This document shows positions 12,042 through 24,176 of a DNA stretch of 64,000 nt, piece by piece (the stretch's first letter is position 1; each line of letters opens with the position of its first letter). The DNA lies in assembly GCA_035578155.1 (NCBI GenBank), contig JAPWDM010000002.1, positions 40,818,811 through 40,882,810 on the forward strand. Direction: 5' to 3'. The DNA is from Brachynemurus nebulosus (taxonomy: Eukaryota > Arthropoda > Insecta > Neuroptera > Myrmeleontidae). The notes under the pieces are model-generated. The model was not told where the DNA came from, searched no databases, and saw only the letters and a program-made list of their open reading frames with translations. The position numbers and the translations under genes are program-made.

Positions 12042-13600
12042 TTCATAGTATGCTAACATACCGACGAAAATATATATTGTCCTAGATATTTATCCATTGT
12101 ATCCAAAAATGTGTGTTTATTTAGAATTAAGGTAATTCTCTTGAATTTATTTCTAATGCTCAAAACAAGAATTCACCGAAATGTTCAAATACTTTTCTAG
12201 AAGATTTTTGAAAAAATTACAATTTCCATATTTTTATCTATATAAATTACATAATGGTCACACATCTACGTTAGTTAAGCTTCGCCAGGGGCCGGCAATA
12301 TTTTTCAAGAATAAATAATATAAAAAATTTTGCAAGAGAGGAAGAAGAGAGAGAAGAAATTTATAGCTAAAAAATTGTATGTATTGTTATTATTAGTCTA
12401 TAACGTTCAGATAAATCATTACACATAGAGTGTGTTATCGGCCAGTACCCGTCCAAGCTGACATCACACACATGGTGTGTGACGGCTGATACATGTCTTG
12501 TGAGCAGCCATTAAAGTGATAATATAATATAATTATTTTAAATATTTAATTATCTATAATTTTCAATTTTTTGTTGTAATATAATTTTATTGTACATAAA
12601 ACTTTTAAAATATTTAAATGGAAAAAATTTAGATGAAGAATTTTGCAACGTGAATCAGTTTTAGTCATTACTGACCTAGTATTACAGTGGTATTAAAACT
12701 TTCCTCCTAGCCATTGAAATTTGATTACGTACCGTAAGTCGGAATCACTTTGTGACAGTTTGCGAACGTTCTCGTCCTTTTTAACTCAAATTCTGACTCA
12801 GAACCAATCCTAATTACCAATAATTGTTCTGAATATACTGATGCAATTTCAAAACCTTTAGTTATTTCCGAGGAAACAAAAATAGAACTCTATCACAAAA
12901 TCGCTCTGACAATTTTCTAAAAACTAACTGCTAAAAAACAAGGCTCTGTTTTAAGTAATTTAGCGGGAATATGGAATAAATCAATAGTTACCGTAAGTTG
13001 CTAAGAGGTTGCACCATATACTGGACTAATAGAGTAGGAACTTAACCCTAATTTTTAACAAAAAGCGACCACGAGCGTTCTAGTGGCTGATTTTTTTTTA
13101 ATCGATTCAAAATTTAAAAAGGAACAAAAAATTCCAATACTATTTTTTTATCAAATGCCGGCGTGACCGTGAAACGTTGAAATTAATGAAAATAATAGGT
13201 AAGATATATGTATGGTTCATTTCAGTTAAATTTAACCATGCTTCGTCACTTTGAATTTAAATAATTTCCGTTTTCTTGGCTTTATCTCTTTCATTAAATA
13301 CTTTTAGTAGTGGAAAAGAAAAGATAGTTGGAAAAGAAGCGGTCACAAACGTTTTTATGAACATATTTAGAATTCACAAACAGTTTCCGATCGACTGAGT
13401 ACCTAGAAGACTACATTATAATCAATTTTTAAAAAGTGTTGTCTAATCGTAAGCTTATAATTAACAAATTAATAACTAATAAACTAATAAGTCACAAACA
13501 ATTTAAAGTGTCACAAATAGAAGAAAAGTTAAAATTTTAACTTTTTGAATTTTGTGTTGGCTAATCGTAAGAGGGTGAAACCATTAACCCTTTTAAACTG
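12042..13600. other. Intergenic repeat-like DNA
   Basis: No gene seen. A stretch at 13203-13295 (GGTTCATTTCAGTTAAATTT..) recurs at 16630-16720, so it belongs to a dispersed repeat. A short inverted motif ACACACATGGTGTGTGA lies near 12465. Confidence 0.4.
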
Positions 13601-13603
13601 CCA

Positions 13604-13860
13604 GTGATAAGTACAATATATAAGGTTACAAAAAAAAGAAAAAAATTAAAGATCCCAACATCAAAAAAGTGAACCCTAGGAATTTTCAAAATATAATCTA
13701 TACTAAACTATGTTGATAAAATTGAATATTATTTAGAATTATACCGTATTTCGAAAATCTGTCACAGATGGCGGCACCTGTACCAGTGAATATATACATA
13801 TCACAGTATTTTGAGCCGCCATATTGCAGGACGAGTTAACTCGTCTTAATCAATTAGAGT
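13604..13860 (+). repeat. Dispersed repeat, copy 1 (uninterrupted)
   Basis: Starts GCCAGTGATAAGTACAATAT and ends near GACGAGTTAACTCGTCTTAA. The same sequence is found at 33519-34835, where it is split after CCAGTGAAT by about 1 kb containing two hAT elements. Copy 1 shows the site without those insertions. Confidence 0.7.
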
Positions 13861-13971
13861 TTTAAAGTTCCATTCAACGTCACTAGATGGCAACACTCAT
13901 TTCTTATTTCATTGGTTCTGTGAAGTCTTAACACGCTCGTGTAAGTTACATTGTAATGCGAGTGATGTTCT

Positions 13972-14180
13972 GCCTCGTGTTCGATTTGTGGTATAAAAAA
14001 TTCCAGTGCATTTGCGCATGTGCATTACCAAACCTCGCGAACATATTAGCAAAAATTTAAATATATAACTCTACAAGTTTCCAAATATAGTAGTAAACGT
14101 CAAATAATTTGAATTTTTGTTTGCGCGGTTTAATAGTGCACATGCGCGAGAATTTTTTATACCACGAATCGAACACGGCC
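13972..14180. mobile_element. Short MITE-like element with about 30-bp inverted ends
   Basis: GTTCGATTTGTGGTATAAAA near 13979 is matched by the reverse complement TTTTATACCACGAATCGAAC near 14154. Both halves also carry GCATGTGC/GCACATGC. The spacing is about 200 bp with no ORF. The target duplication is unclear, so the superfamily is not assigned. Confidence 0.5.
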
Positions 14181-15044
14181 CTGAATACACCTTTTCGTAT
14201 ATTGGTATAAAATTATTTTAACCCATTATAACCAAGATATAACACGTAATATCGTGAGAAAGCCACTTTAGATTTTTTTTATTAAAGAAATTTAAAAATG
14301 TAAAGAAAACAATGGAATATATATCTTTGGATATTTTTCCTTCTCCCGATTTAATTAATCCGGAAAAATTACGATTAAAATATTTGAGACTGAATTTTAA
14401 TAAGAACCTTAAAGATGAATCTGTAACTATTTAAAATTTGAGTCTAATTGTAAATTTAAAAAAATTAAAAATACCAAATAGTTATCAGGGCTTTTAATCT
14501 TTTTGTCTCGTTTTCTTATGCACAACAAAAAAAAATTTCAATGCAAAAAATTTGGACAAAAATAGTTGAAGTTGAAATAGGTGCGGAACGGTTCATGATT
14601 GATAGAACGCCGCTAATGCTAATTTTGTTAGTTACTGAATACAATGCAAACCAACCTGTGTTTATTGGAATTTTCAAAATTTTGGGATAATTTTCTTTTA
14701 CTTTTTAGACCACTTGAAAATAAGATTTTACCAAAAATGAAGAGAACTTTTTAGAAATTTTATTGAAAAACAATTAGATATATTTGATGAAGCCGTAGAC
14801 GCTATTTTTTTTTTTTAAATAAAACAACACGCATGCGCTTAAGAATAATTTATTTAATAAAATATAATTCTACAATGAAAACTAGTAAAAATATAGTATT
14901 TTTGAACAAATAAGTTAAATCTACGATACTGAATTGACAATATTAATACGCAGAGTAAATTATATAATACTTAAAACTAAAAATTATGAAGGAAAACTTA
15001 CACCCCTAATAAAAATTAACAAACAAAACAAAATTATTCCCTAA

Positions 15045-18000
15045 TTAATAAACTTTTAATTGATTTTTATCATCAAAACCGGCACTATGCCCCGCATTGC
15101 GTACAATAAATGAAGCGCCATCGTAATGCATACGACGTTCACCACGTCGTACAAATAAATGTCTGGTTTGTCCTAAACTTCCTGAAATTTTAAACGCAAT
15201 TTTAGTTTGTGCGATTTTAGTATTTTTTAATAATTTTTATTAGTGGACCTGTGCAGTGAACATATGGGGAACTGACACTAGCTGAACCATTTGCTGGTGA
15301 CGTACGTAGGGAGAATTTGTTTGAATTGCGACCAATTCTGTAAAAATTTATTAGTTAAAAGAAACAGATTAATTATATTTTTTCTAGTGTACGAGTTATA
15401 GTAGTCTCCCTAACCAATTATGGATCTTTTTGTTTCTTTCCAAAATTTTACAAAAGGCATAAAAATTGAGAGAATTTTATCAAAATAATAAATGTATTTA
15501 CCTAGTTGATAAATTCCCATGCTATTTTTTGGATATTATAGGGCCAATTCGTATCGGCGTAAGCCTAAGTCGCTTGCGCTCATTTTGAATCAATTTGTGT
15601 TTGTTTTGAAGGACATTTGGCTGTCTTTTGATATATTTGTATATTCCTGTCTCACTTTCCATGTTCTAGAAAGAAGGGTGAGGGTATAGTATATGATGTA
15701 TACCGAATGCTAATACTTGACTATAAACTATGTACATACCCTCACCCTTCTCTTTAGAACATGGAAAGTGAGACATGAATATACAAACATATCAAAAGCA
15801 AGCCAAATGTGCTTCAAAGCAAGGACAAATTGATTCAAAATGAGCGCAAGCGGCTTGGGCTTACATCGATACGAATAGGCCCATACTTAAAGGCAAAGGA
15901 ACACAGATATTCAGTAACCTGTAATTTTTTTTTATTTTTTACTATGATCTATCCTAAATTACCAGATTCGGAGGAAATTAAAAAATATATATTGTTGTAT
16001 TTCCTTAAATCCCAATACTAATGATTATAAAAGACAAATTAATCAATCGAGTTCGACTAGTAAATTAACTTACCAACAAAAATGCCACCTGGTATTAAAG
16101 CTAAGAATGATAGTTTAAAAAATAAATTAGTTATTAATCGATTTATCGATCATAAGTTTCTTATAACGTGTTATATTGCAGTACTAGTTTACTTACAGAT
16201 TATAAAATTGATTCCTGAAATTGGTAGATATAAATATATACTAATATTTAAATTTTGTTTAAGTCTATAATAACATGTCATTCAACTGTTTTAATTTTTG
16301 TTTGTAACATAACCAACCCAAAATATGTACAAAACCAAAAAAATTATCAAATTTTAATTTTCTAAAGAGTAAGGTTCTCGATAGATATGGGGTCAATTCG
16401 TATCGGCGTAAGCGGAAGCACCTTGCGCTCATTTGTAAACGATATGCACTTGAAAACAAGCACATTTGGCTTGCTATTGATATATTGTATATATATTCCT
16501 GTCTCACTTTCCATGTTCTAGTGAGAAGGGTGAGAAGCATACATAGTTTATAGTCAACTATTAGCGTTGGCTATATATACTTGCTATCCTTCTCACTAGA
16601 ACATGGAAAGTGAGACAGGAATATACATATGGTCTATTTCGGTTAAATTTAACCATGCTTCATCACTTATGAATTTAAATAATTTCCATTTTCTTGGCTT
16701 TATCTCTTTCATTATTGCACTTATGTAAATTTTAAAATTGCAGTTTGTTTTTAGAAAAGAATAGAAGATTGATTTGTTTTGAATATAAGAATAATTTAAT
16801 TTTTTAACTTTGACTCAAACAAAAAACAGGGGAAAAACTAATAGTTTTTTAAACTATAACTCAAAAACTATGCATTTTTCGTAAATACACATGATATGAT
16901 TTTTTGTAGAGAATTAAATTTCCTATCGAAATGGCACTTTCTGAACTCAAAAAACTTTTTTCTCAACAGAATAAGTCAAAAAAACTTTTAAAAAAAAAAA
17001 CGGAAATTTTTCAATTTTTCTTTTCTTTTTTAAAATTTTTGTGCAGTACTTTTTTCTGAATGAATTTAGGTATAGGCATTGGTTCACAAAAAAGAAAGCT
17101 GATGCAATTCCCGTCAGAACGGTGACCGATAAAAATATTTTCGATAAAAACTGGCTGAGATACAATCGTTCAAAGTTACCTACTTTCTTACAATTTTATT
17201 ACTTTTTACTTTTATATCATGTTATTTGTAATTTTTACACACAAAAATTATTTTTGTTCAGTATAAAAATTATTTCTGCTTTACCAGAGATAGTGATAAA
17301 AGTATTTGTTGGAAATTTTGATATTTCTATAATTTTAGGTATAAAAAAACTTTAATATTGTACTAATTTATAGTTGTTCTAATTTTTTTTTAGAAATCAC
17401 TTATATATTATATTTCCCCCATAATGTTTTCGAATTCAATATCAATATTTTCATCAATATCGTAAATTTAATAGCACTTTGTGAATTTATCATCTTTGGG
17501 GTACAACTTAACATATGAAACAATAAAACAGCTGTTACGAATGAATTAGTTCCTTATTCAACTATATAGCCAATAGCCTACAATTGTGCTTGTTTGCAAG
17601 CGCATATTGCTTACAAATGAACACAAGCCGCTTCCGCTAACGCCGATACGAATTGACCTTACTTCCTTTATTCCTAATATTACCGACATTTTTAAATAAA
17701 TTTACTTTATGGATTTACTTATACTTTTTTCGTAATACTGAGCATTAGTATATTTTATTTCGCGTTTTTGTTTTAGAAAGAAGGGATAAATTAATAGTTA
17801 AAATTCAAAAATAATTTTTAAAATTCACTACAGAATTTATTACAGTGATAACAAATCTCCAATTCTTATGAGTTACAGTTGTCTTCAAAGGGTCCAATGT
17901 CAAATAAATGGATTAAAAACTGGATGGAATACAACGGGTTTAAAAATGAAAAATAAAACTAAATGGTATGAATATTTTATTACGAAAAAGTAAGTTGTTA

Positions 18001-21000
18001 CCCTACATATAATAAAAGTAATAGAAAAAAAATTTATACACAAGAAAACAATCAGTGCAAATCAATTACCGGGAAAACGCTATTTTCCCATTCGTTGTAT
18101 AGACCATTCCTGTTGACAGAGTGGACAACGATTATTCTGTTGGACCCAAAGTGACATACAACAATGATGAAAACTATGATTACATTCGCCCCAAACCACC
18201 ACACAATCCTGTTTGCCGTACGAGTCTTTTTTACTCTCTGCTTGACATCTGAGACAAGCATCCATAACCTGTACACGACATATCGCGCACGTATCACATT
18301 CCACGTCCCACGACCACATCGCTACAGCATTCCATTTTTTTAACGTGAACATTTTCTCCGATTTTTGATTGTCTCCGTCATTTTTGTCAGATATGTCGTC
18401 GTCGTTTTTATTTGAATTCATGTCTGACATTTAGTACAGTTGCAATATCAGAAATTTCAAGAAATGTCAAACAGAAGTACTTTATTTATGGTCTTGATGG
18501 CTCGGTGGTTCATCTTTATGGTTGATTAATGGTAAGGCTACGTTCACATGACGAAGCTTTTAGGAAACTTTACAGATAAATCTCCTTTAGCGCGGTTAAT
18601 TCGTACCACGTTAAGTATATGGAATTCGCGTTACAGGATACTCAGAATTAATGTCAGAAATTCGCTCTATGTAAACTGCATTGTGAAAATCACAAAAATA
18701 AGAAAAACAAAAAAAAATTTATAGGTACCGCGTTATATGCAATAGCAAAAATAAAATAATAAATTGTACTTAAATCAGACCTATATAAAAACTGTCAAAG
18801 TAAAAATTTTCAAAATATCAAGTTGTGATTGATACGGTTTTAATTAATCGAATTTTATAATAAAAATGATAACGAATATGTAGAATTTGACATATTTAAA
18901 TTTTGAAAATATCGTTATTTTCGATATCGATAATTTTCGATAGTGAAAACTACATTTTAATAGTCCCAATAATTGTATTATTTTTTCGCTACGACGCACG
19001 GTTTAGAAGATATTTATGATCAAAGTTTTCGATAATGAAAAGTATTATGTGTAAACAAACAATAAAAAAAAACTGGTACATTTTATGATAGACCGACTTC
19101 AGAAGCACTTCGAAAATTTAATATATCGAATAAGTACTACAAATTATTTATAAAAAAAATTAGGATAGTGGAGAAGAAACAAAAAGAAATCCAATAAGTA
19201 AAAACAAAAGCAATTAAAATTTACCTTACTAATCCATCAGCAGTTTGAGAAATTCGAACATTATTGATAATCCAGTTTTCGGTCCCATCTTCCGTGATCC
19301 AGTATTGAGAATTCTGGAGCACATTTAATGCCTCTTGTACGTATTGTGGACCGTGTCTAGATTCACTACAATTTTCAAAAAATCAAAAAATGAAAAAAAA
19401 AATTTTAATGCAATAAATAAAACTCGAAAATATACTTGTAAAATATTGATAAACTAAAATCTTGACTTAAATCAGAAAAGCTATCTGTGGTTGTTCTGGT
19501 TCCAGCACTATCCACAAGATACACTAATGCACAGTTATCAGATGTAAAGGAGACCCCTTTATACCACATTTTTGCATATCTATAAAAAAAAGTTTATTGA
19601 GCGGGAAGATTCAAAATTTTGACTCTAATTTATACTTGTTATTATGAGTGTGTTGATCATGCGCCAGAATTTCAACACGACTTCCATACTGATAAACTCG
19701 ACCATTCGGATGTAGTAGACCACTAGCTGATCCTGTAGCTGAAACGCTGACTACAATGTTATTTTTGAAATTAACCACTCGGACGGCTCGATCTAAAGTC
19801 ATATCAACACGGACACGATCGTGAAGACGTAACGTGATAGTACCATGCGGAGTCACCATGGCTCCACCGATTCCTGGTTCCATCAAATCATGTTCTCGCC
19901 AATTATCCTATTTTTAAATTTATCCATTTAAAAAAAAATCAAAATTATAAGGCGTGAATAATTTGAGAGCTGACATTTGTTTTCTTCCTAAACAATTCAT
20001 CTAATCGTAAAAAAGTTAAAACAAAAAGATACTGAAGGGGAGCGCCTATGAAAAACATTAGCAAGCTGTTAGGATTTTTCCATTTTTGTTGTCTGTAGAT
20101 GCATTCGACTGTTTTGATCAATAAATTTTAATATGGTATAGGTCAGGGCTTAATTTCTGAAATTGTAGGTGCCGGAACGCCTTATCCCAATTATCTACTC
20201 TGAACCCTACAGTCCCTAAAGATATTAATCAAAAAAAATTCTAGGACGTACCGAACCATTTCGGCAAAAAATAAAAAATCCCTCGAAGGTGCCGAAACAC
20301 CGTTTCACTCACATAATACATAACCCAACTACGTATCTTTATACTAGCAAGATCACTGTTGCAGAAAGGTGACGTAAAATCCCCTCCACTTCGCAGCACT
20401 ATGTACGAGTTACACTTTTTTGATATTAGTTTGCTTCTAGTGTTCTATGGTTTCGCTACAATTAAGTCCTGGTATAGGCACCAGGGTTCAAGGTGGGTTC
20501 TCCAAGACAATAATACCGTTGTTATTTAAGGCGGTATGCTAGTCAAGAAATTTTAAAAAATTTTCTTAGATAAAATATTGTTTTAATCTTTTAACCTTTT
20601 GAAAGGTGTCCTAAATTTCTTTTGACCTTTAAAAATGTGTCCTAAATTTTGTATACATTTTCTAAACATCTACAAACAATATAAATAGTATAAAAAATTG
20701 TGGTTTTTGAGTCTAAAAAAGTGACCAAAATTCACATTTCTAAACTAGTTCTCAGACTTTTTGGTCCACGACCTCCTTTTGCACTTAAAAATTTTAAATG
20801 ACCCTCCAGACGTGTAGAAATTTGTAGAAAATGGGTATATGATCTGTAGGTACTCAATTGTTTCTACGATTTCTCAAATATTTTTTGCGATCCCCCTGAG
20901 GGTCGCGACTTCCACTTTGAGAATTACTGCCCTAAAAAATTAGGTGCGACGTTTATATTCCAAAATAGTAAAAATCGCCTATCAAGCTGCTAAGTAGTGT

Positions 21001-24000
21001 TCGTTTCTTGAATAAAATATTTGAAAATGTTCTTGATTAAATCTAGCCCTTAGAGAAATGTGTGTTTTTGCCGCAAAATTGATAAATAATAAAAATTATA
21101 ACTTGGAGGAAAGAATTTTCTTCCATTTATGTTCAGCACACATAAACCACAAGAGCTATAAAGCCTATGAATACAGCAGTCTGTTACTTCCACCGGTACC
21201 AACAACTTTTGTCTAAATATTTTTTCTGTTTAACAGCTTGACTCTAATAAAAATAGCAACTCTCAAATTATTCATACTGTCACGATATGGAAATCTTACA
21301 ATTGCCATATAATGTTGCATTTCATCTGTATTATAATAATTTAACGTAGACATTGGAGGTGGAAGAGTTGGGATCACAGTATTCGAATTGGTCATTTGTG
21401 AGGGAATTTTCGATGGGATATTAAGTCGACTGGATGATCGCCATGGGGGAATAAGATTAAGGCTATTGAATTGGGTTTCTAAAATGAGAGTTTTATTAAC
21501 GAAAATCAATTAAAAACCCCCAAAAAAAAAAGTATTGCCCTAATCACCTTTATTATTCTTGCCAATGATGTAGTCAGAATCTTTAACTGTTGGACGAAAT
21601 GAATTTTGACCGTATTGATAATTGTTCGGTTCAAATTCACGTGAGGAAAAATATTTCGCTGTAAAGTCATATTCACTGGTGGATTGGTTCAAGTTACGGA
21701 AATCGGTTCCAGTCGCGTTGTTTCGTTCATATTCAGGAAAAAATTCATTCACTTTACTGGCATTTGGTGCAGAAATCGTTGATCGTAGTGGAGTCGTATA
21801 TTCACGATCCTAGTTTAGGTATAATAATTGTTAATTTAACGCATTCGTACTCAATAGAAAATATGAAGACATCCCCGGACCAGAGCCGGATTTACATAAG
21901 GGCACTTGAGGTCCACAAAATAGGAGCCTCCACAAAATCGAATAAAATCTCAAAATTAAGGGATAGAATAGAAGGGGAAGCGCCTTTTTTAAGTTTATTT
22001 TTAGGAAAAAATTGAAAAATTCTCGAAATTCTCCAGGGGGGCTTCCATAAAAGTACTCAGGGACCTACACAGATGAAATATTCGGAGGCCATTACACTAG
22101 AAATGCCCTGGGGCCTCCACAGAAGTAAATTCGGCCCTGCCCCGAACGCCAAGTTACCAGAAAATATGAATCGTATATTTGGTTTTGGCGTACAGGAAAA
22201 AATACACATGGACTAGTAAACTAGTCCTCGGGAGCGAATAGAAAATATGAAGCTTATATTCGATCTTGGCGTATAGAAAAACATATAGGGCTAGTTTAAC
22301 TAGTCCTCGGGATAATTGTAACAGGTTTTACAGTCACCTAGTTTTTTGGCTATAAATAAAAAAATTAATGGTCCTATTTTAAAGTTCGCCATCACGGTGG
22401 ATTAATTAAAAAGATACTAGGTATAACTCGATACCGATATTGGAAAGGTTAGGAAATCTAAAAAATCCATATATTAATAGAAATAAATGGGCGGGGGAGT
22501 ACCACTGAAACCTTATTTTCAAGTAATGGGTAATTAAATAAAAAAACCTAATTGTAAATAATTACCCTTTGCCCCAAAATCGGTATCAAATTCTAGTATT
22601 TTTATAGTTAATCCATCGTAATAGCAAACATTTAGAAAAAAAATTAAAAACAGACCATTAATTTTTTATTTATAGTCAGAAAACTAGGTGACTGTGAAAA
22701 TGTGTAATCGTCCTCAGGAGCGAACGTGCTAATAAAATATAAATGATTCCAAACCTGTCCGTTAGCATAGGTAAAAACACTTCTTGGACGATTAACAGGA
22801 CTTTTGAGTCCGGTTTCACTATTGCTTGTTTGAGTTTTCTGACTTACTTCATTTTGTAGTTGAAGTTTTTCTTGCATATCACGGCATAGTTGATCTTGTT
22901 GTTCATTGTTAGCCTTCATTAACAATTCAAGTATACACAACGTTTGCAAAAAGTTCAGAAAATACAAAAAAATAATTAAAAACATTTTGCTTTTGCATTA
23001 AAAACATTATTGAGGTAACGGGTAACAAACGTTCGATAATTTAAAATATCCGTTTTGTTTTATATACCTACGTCAAACGCTCAATAATTTGGCGGGAAAA
23101 TAAACGAGGAATATTAAGTATTTAAGGATTTAATAATTTTTTAATAATTATTTTTTAAATAAATTGAACACAAATAAATTACTTTGCTAAAATCCACTAT
23201 ACATATTTTCTTTTAATGTGTGAACGAATTTTGTTTAATTTATTTAAAATGAATTTTCACAAAGTAAAGCTCCCAACAATTAATTTATTTTTTAATTAGT
23301 GTTTTACTACTAAAACACTAATTTCATTATATTATTTAAAACGAATGATCTGAATTAAGATTACCCAGTGAACATGGAATGTAAATGTGATGTAACAAGG
23401 AAATAACAAGTTACGTAACTTTTTTGACTTATGGGTGACATAACAATTATATAAAATTAGAGTTTTATGTTATATACCTAATTGTTACGTAACAGTTACA
23501 TGCCATTGTGACTGTAATAAAATGTCACATTTGTGACTGCTATGTTACATTTAGATGATGTATTAAGGTTGCTTTGATAAAACGTCACAGTGTGACTCTT
23601 ATGTTATGTCTTCGCAACCTAACAATGTTACTTTGATAAAACCTCACAGAACTGACTCTTATGTTATGTTTTTGTGACGTATCAACGTTACTTTAATTAA
23701 ATGTCACAACCATGACTCTTTTGTTATGTCCTGATGACCTAACAATGTTACTTTGAACAAAACGTCACAACAGTACTCTTATGTTATTTTTTTGTGACGT
23801 ATTAACGTTGTTTTAATGAAGTGTCACAATCATGACTCTTTTATTATGTTTTTGTGACGTATCAATATTAATAAAACATTTCACTTGTCACTTTTGTGAA
23901 ATGTTTTGTTACCATATTAATTTTAAATGTATCAATTCGTGAGGAATTATCCATTTAAAGATTCCTGCAGTTTTTCAATCTATCCCCTGTTGGCGTCTGA

Positions 24001-24111
24001 TGTAATTAAATTTCATCGATCAATTTTTGTATAGGTTGATTTACGTTATTTGTTACATAGGTTATGGGGTTATATTATATAATATAACCCCATAATATAT
24101 GATATAACCCC

Positions 24112-24176
<65 letters not shown>

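Noticed and set aside
11702..12056. 114-codon (-) and 81-codon (+) ORFs as host genes
   Set aside because: They include the inverted terminus of a Harbinger element; only the MADF-like part has meaning, as a transposon remnant.
18052..18297. 81-codon ORF overlapping Roc2
   Set aside because: Other-frame shadow of the Roc2 coding sequence on the same strand.
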